Shown here in pieces: positions 33,044-35,977 of a stretch of 35,977 nucleotides of DNA. Below the pieces are notes generated by a model. The model did no database searches. It had not been told where the DNA came from and saw nothing but the letters and a program-made list of their open reading frames with translations. How positions within the stretch are numbered: the stretch's first letter is position 1; the number at the start of each line of letters is the position of its first letter. Source of the stretch: JASFYU01 sp045046905 (GTDB taxonomy: Bacteria > Bacteroidota > Bacteroidia > Flavobacteriales > Flavobacteriaceae); assembly GCA_045046905.1 (NCBI GenBank), contig JASFYU010000106.1, forward strand, positions 1 to 35,977. The letters are read 5' to 3'. A program made the position numbers and the translations under genes.

Positions 33044-34303
33044 ATGGCATTTTTATACTGTTTCAAAAATACATTTTTATTATGGGTTTTGATTCTTTCA
33101 TCTTGTGGAAACCAAACAAAAACAGCTGACGAATCTGAAAAAATAGCAGCCACTAAAAACGAGGCAAAAATAAAGGGCGAGGTCATTGTCGCTGCGAATA
33201 GAACCTCAGAATATCTTAAGTTACTTAAAAATAAGAGCGTTGGTGTGGTGGCAAATCAAACCAGTGTTATTTTTAAAGGCACTATAAACAATAAGCAAGG
33301 TCAGGAGCATACCCACCTTGTCGACTCTCTACTTTCTTTACAAATCAATATACAAAAGGTATTTGCCCCCGAACATGGGTTTAGGGGAAAAGCCGACGCT
33401 GGTGAAAAGGTAAAAGATGGTATTGATACCAAAACAGGATTGCCCTTGATTTCACTCTATGGCAAAAATCGAAAACCTTCAGCAGCGCATTTGCAAGGGC
33501 TAGATGTTGTATTGTTCGATATTCAAGATGTTGGGGTTCGTTTTTATACCTATATCGCCACCTTGCAATTGGTCATGACCGCCTGCGCAGAAAACAATAT
33601 ACCCTTACTGGTTCTAGATCGGCCCAATCCGAATGCGCATTATGTCGATGGCCCCTCTATGGAAATGAAACATAGCGGATTTTTGGGTATGACCCCGATT
33701 CCGTTAGTGTATGGTATGACCATTGGCGAATACGCGGAAATGATTAATGAGGAAAGTTGGTTGGAAAGTGGATTAAAAGCCGACCTCACCGTTATTGAAC
33801 TTAAAAATTACACTCACAACACCGAATACCACCTTCCTATACGGCCTTCGCCAAATCTACCCAATGATATTGCGATACGTTTATACCCTAGCCTTGGCCT
33901 TTTTGAGGGTACAAATATAAATGCGGGTAGGGGAACAGAATTTCAGTTTCAACGCTATGGCGCTTCTTTTTTAGACAGCAGCCAATACAGTTTCAAATAT
34001 TGGCCGAGGCCCAATTTTGGCGCTAAAAACCCGAAAGAAGACGGTAAAGTATGTTTTGGCAAGGATCTGTCAAAGACCCCTAGAATGCAAGAAGTCTCTC
34101 TACAATGGCTTATCGACGCCTATATGAATTCAACAGATAAAGACCTGGTATTCAATACTAACGGATTTACTAGACATGCAGGCACTGAAAAATTACAAGG
34201 GCAAATCGAAGCGGGCCTCACCGAAACGGAAATAAAAGAAACATGGCAGCCTGATTTAGAAAAATTCAAAAACATTAGAAAAAAGTACCTAATCTACAAT
34301 TGA
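33044..34303 (+). CDS. DUF1343 exo-beta-N-acetylmuramidase-like lipoprotein (NamZ, GH171)
   Basis: This 419-aa lipoprotein (ILSSC, Cys21) has the complete DUF1343 domain: VGVVANQTSV, KVFAPEHGFRG, VLFDIQDVGVRFYTYIATL, LVLDRPNPNAHYVDGP, GMTIGEYAEMIN, PNLPNDIAIRLYPSLGLFEGTNINAGRGTE. Bacillus NamZ, the characterised member, removes terminal MurNAc from peptidoglycan fragments, so a role in cell-wall turnover or recycling is likely. Its start lies 3 bp from the divergent permease start, so its promoter must be inside the permease gene or its mRNA nearly leaderless. It converges with the fatty-acid hydroxylase gene (51 bp apart). Confidence 0.9.
   Translation: MAFLYCFKNTFLLWVLILSSCGNQTKTADESEKIAATKNEAKIKGEVIVAANRTSEYLKLLKNKSVGVVANQTSVIFKGTINNKQGQEHTHLVDSLLSLQINIQKVFAPEHGFRGKADAGEKVKDGIDTKTGLPLISLYGKNRKPSAAHLQGLDVVLFDIQDVGVRFYTYIATLQLVMTACAENNIPLLVLDRPNPNAHYVDGPSMEMKHSGFLGMTPIPLVYGMTIGEYAEMINEESWLESGLKADLTVIELKNYTHNTEYHLPIRPSPNLPNDIAIRLYPSLGLFEGTNINAGRGTEFQFQRYGASFLDSSQYSFKYWPRPNFGAKNPKEDGKVCFGKDLSKTPRMQEVSLQWLIDAYMNSTDKDLVFNTNGFTRHAGTEKLQGQIEAGLTETEIKETWQPDLEKFKNIRKKYLIYN
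33064..33071 (-). promoter_or_regulatory. Candidate -7 box TATTTTTG for the permease gene, inside DUF1343
   Basis: This is a TAnnTTTG match on the minus strand, 23 nt upstream of the TTG start of the permease gene and within codons 7-10 of the DUF1343 gene. No clear -33 element is seen at standard spacing. Confidence 0.3.
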
Positions 34304-34354
34304 GACCAGCACAAAGGAAGGGGAATTATCGTTGAAAGAGCGTAGAAAAAGATA

Positions 34355-35191
34355 TTACCCAATGTCGATTTTTGTAGGCCTGCGATAGGTATTAAAAGGT
34401 TGTTTTAGAAGCCCCTTTATGCTTCCATTTTCAATTTTATCAGGAAAAGTATCTACGCCATAAATAATAGCATCTCTATCAAAACTCATAAATGTTCCGA
34501 AAATTCGGTCCCAAATAGAGAATATGTTTCCATAATTTGAATCGGTATAGGGCAGCATATAATGGTGATGTACCTTATGCATATCAGGAGAAACAATAAG
34601 CCAACTCAATACCTCATCAAGTTTTTTTGGAAGTTTAATATTAGCATGAGTAAACTGGGTAGCTACCAGAGATAGCGACTGATATAACATGACTATGCCA
34701 ATGGGTGTACCAATAATCATGACGCCCACAAGTGTGAAAGCAAACCTAATTATACTTTCTAGAGGATGGTGCCTGTTAGCCGTTGTGGTATCGACATTAT
34801 GATCGGTATGATGCACCAAGTGTATCATCCAAAGTGGTTTTACCTTATGCTCAACATAATGGGCAATATAAGCCCCAATAAAATCTAACAACAGAACCCC
34901 GAGAATAATATACGCCCATAAAGGTATTTCGGGCAACCAATTGATGATTCCAAAATTATTATCAACCGTCCAATCCGCAGTTTTAAGCAAGACAAAGGCC
35001 AATGCGAAATTTATGACGATGGTAGTTAAGGTAAAAAAAAAGTTAGGAAGGGCGTGCTTCCATTTTTTATAATTGAACCTAAAAAGAGGTACGACACCTT
35101 CCAATACCCAAAAAAAGGCAATTCCACCAGCCAAAATAAGAGAACGATGCCAAGAAGGTATGGTCTCAAAATAATTTAGAATGGTTTCCAT
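34355..35191 (-). CDS. Fatty acid hydroxylase / sterol desaturase superfamily membrane protein
   Basis: I choose the ATG at 35191 (METILNYFETIPSW), since the longer frame starts at GTG 35227 with unlikely residues. The 278-aa product has membrane helices at about 16-36, 52-72 and 90-112 plus a hydrophobic stretch at 150-175. It carries the His motifs of the superfamily: HYVEH (111-115), HLVHHTDH (124-131), HH (141-142), THAN (His182) and HKVHHH (205-210), which bind two irons. Such enzymes hydroxylate or desaturate lipids, carotenoids or sterols; in Bacteroidota the substrate is often a fatty acid or ornithine lipid. The substrate is not assigned. It follows the YkgJ-type gene by 62 bp on the same strand. 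Confidence 0.9.
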   Translation of the reverse strand: METILNYFETIPSWHRSLILAGGIAFFWVLEGVVPLFRFNYKKWKHALPNFFFTLTTIVINFALAFVLLKTADWTVDNNFGIINWLPEIPLWAYIILGVLLLDFIGAYIAHYVEHKVKPLWMIHLVHHTDHNVDTTTANRHHPLESIIRFAFTLVGVMIIGTPIGIVMLYQSLSLVATQFTHANIKLPKKLDEVLSWLIVSPDMHKVHHHYMLPYTDSNYGNIFSIWDRIFGTFMSFDRDAIIYGVDTFPDKIENGSIKGLLKQPFNTYRRPTKIDIG

Positions 35192-35253
35192 CTTTAAAAA
35201 TACAGTTTTTGTTCGATAGTTGCTCACTACCGTGTTTAATCATAAACAACAGC

Positions 35254-35748
35254 TTACTGATTTATTCTCTTTTTCATCGCTTCTACTATAGAGAAGGCAG
35301 CCGGACATACAGCAACATTCTTCAAGGTTAAATTGCTAATCTGATGAAACTTTTTTCTATTGGTATGCGGAAATTCACGACAAGCCTTTGGGCGTACATT
35401 ATAAATCGAACAATAGTTGTCGTCACCTAAAAAATGACACGGAAGCTGTTGCAACACATAATCACCCTCCTCATCAATATTCAGGTAGGTATCTATAAAT
35501 TGCTGTTGTTTGAGCCGTAAGTGCTTGGCAATACGCTCAATATCGGCATTCGTAAAAAGAGGCCCAGTGGTTTTACAGCAATTGGCACATTGTAAACAAT
35601 CTGTTTTTTGAAATTCGTCCTCATGCAATTCCTGCATTATGTAGTCCAAGTTTTTAGGGACCTTCTTTCTAAGCCGAGCAAAAAACTTTTTGTTTTCGCC
35701 ATGTTTTTCTGCCGCTTTTTGCGGAAGCAGTTTCAGAACCTCTTTCAT
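35254..35748 (-). CDS. YkgJ family Cys-cluster (zinc or iron binding) protein
   Basis: This 164-aa cytoplasmic protein has the YkgJ signature CLQCANCC (Cys51, 54, 57, 58) followed by CHFLGDDNYCSIYNVRPKAC (Cys104, 113, 123) and VCPA (Cys148), eight Cys in all, expected to bind a metal or Fe-S centre. The biochemical role of the family is poorly known. The ATG at 35748 gives a basic N-terminal helix (residues 1-30). It is upstream of the hydroxylase-family gene, so the two may share a transcript; a link to a lipid-modification reaction is only a guess. Confidence 0.88.
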   Translation of the reverse strand: MKEVLKLLPQKAAEKHGENKKFFARLRKKVPKNLDYIMQELHEDEFQKTDCLQCANCCKTTGPLFTNADIERIAKHLRLKQQQFIDTYLNIDEEGDYVLQQLPCHFLGDDNYCSIYNVRPKACREFPHTNRKKFHQISNLTLKNVAVCPAAFSIVEAMKKRINQ

Positions 35749-35879
35749 TTTTAAGAGACTGTTTTGAATTCTATTAATTATTTTTCTATGCCCTTTTTGC
35801 GCACCATTTTGTTAAAAAATCTTCAAGTAGCTCTGCTATTATCATCAATTTTGCCTCATGTTGCATCAAAAATGCCTTC

Positions 35880-35903
35880 TAACCTGAGTTCGACCTAAGA
35901 TTT
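35880..35903. repeat. Second copy of the GAGTTCGACCTAAG motif
   Basis: It matches 21404-21427 at 22 of 24 positions. It lies in the 229-bp stretch upstream of the YkgJ gene at the right edge, where I see no other supported feature. Confidence 0.5.
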
Positions 35904-35977
35904 GTTTACAGTTTAGATGCTTTTTTATTCAATTCGAAGCTGAATTTTAGAAAGACTAACGGGTTAATTTGATAAAA

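Noticed and set aside
35790..35871. 26-codon minus-strand frame starting MQHEAKLM
   Set aside because: Too short, with neither a membrane helix nor operon context to support it.
1..35977. CRISPR arrays, tRNA or rRNA genes, insertion sequences, prophage or defence genes
   Set aside because: No regularly spaced repeats, no tRNA-like cloverleaf, no transposase, integrase or nuclease-defence gene set was found on either strand.

Overview
The window looks like a chromosomal segment of a marine Bacteroidota bacterium, most likely a flavobacterium. The evidence is an AT-rich sequence, many Bacteroidota-style lipoproteins (short signal peptide ending in Cys), Bacteroidota-type -7 boxes (TATTTTTG), NPCBM, DUF1080, DUF1343 and UxaA families, and a C-terminal 'CTDP.ASNY...SCIY' motif typical of marine Flavobacteriia. 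I could not establish the genus. No tRNA, rRNA, CRISPR array or intact mobile element was seen.

Positions 1-17459 (all minus strand, so read from right to left) form one arm of a polysaccharide-utilisation locus. In transcription order it holds a UxaA-type sugar-acid dehydratase, a GH29 alpha-L-fucosidase, three S1 sulfatases, a GH31 glycosidase broken by a one-base frameshift exactly before its catalytic Asp, an NPCBM-bearing alpha-galactosidase-like enzyme, a three-domain SGNH / alpha-beta hydrolase / SGNH esterase, and a GH95 fucosidase that runs off the left edge. An AraC regulator (17952-18818) sits just upstream. Two fucosidases, three sulfatases and an esterase point to a sulfated, acylated, fucose-containing glycan such as an algal fucan or fucoidan. 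The UxaA enzyme would then dehydrate the sugar acid (L-fuconate or L-galactonate) made from the released sugar. No SusC/SusD pair is inside the window.

Positions 18819-19716 are a gene-free, hairpin-rich stretch: a 12-bp perfect dyad, an orphan plus-strand terminator, a second hairpin and a 42-nt REP-like palindrome. It is followed by a plus-strand DnaQ exonuclease / GIY-YIG / UvrC-like protein.

Positions 21182-25114 (minus) are a sulfur block: a SulP anion transporter, an MBL-fold persulfide-dioxygenase-like protein fused to two rhodanese domains, a DUF2892 protein, and two very short membrane proteins (32 and 44 aa) easily missed by gene callers. It may handle sulfate and sulfane sulfur, and could use sulfate released by the neighbouring sulfatases (inference).

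Positions 25211-35748 are mixed housekeeping and catabolic genes: a DUF1080 lipoprotein, a dihaem cytochrome c peroxidase, an MlrC-type M81 peptidase lipoprotein, a Crp/Fnr regulator with a three-Cys cluster, an aldose-1-epimerase-like protein, a cystathionine beta-synthase-like PLP enzyme, an FtsX/LolE-type permease, a NamZ-type (DUF1343) exo-muramidase, a fatty-acid hydroxylase-superfamily protein and a YkgJ-type Cys-cluster protein. A compact series of hairpins ending in a terminator at 29191-29286 is a candidate small RNA.
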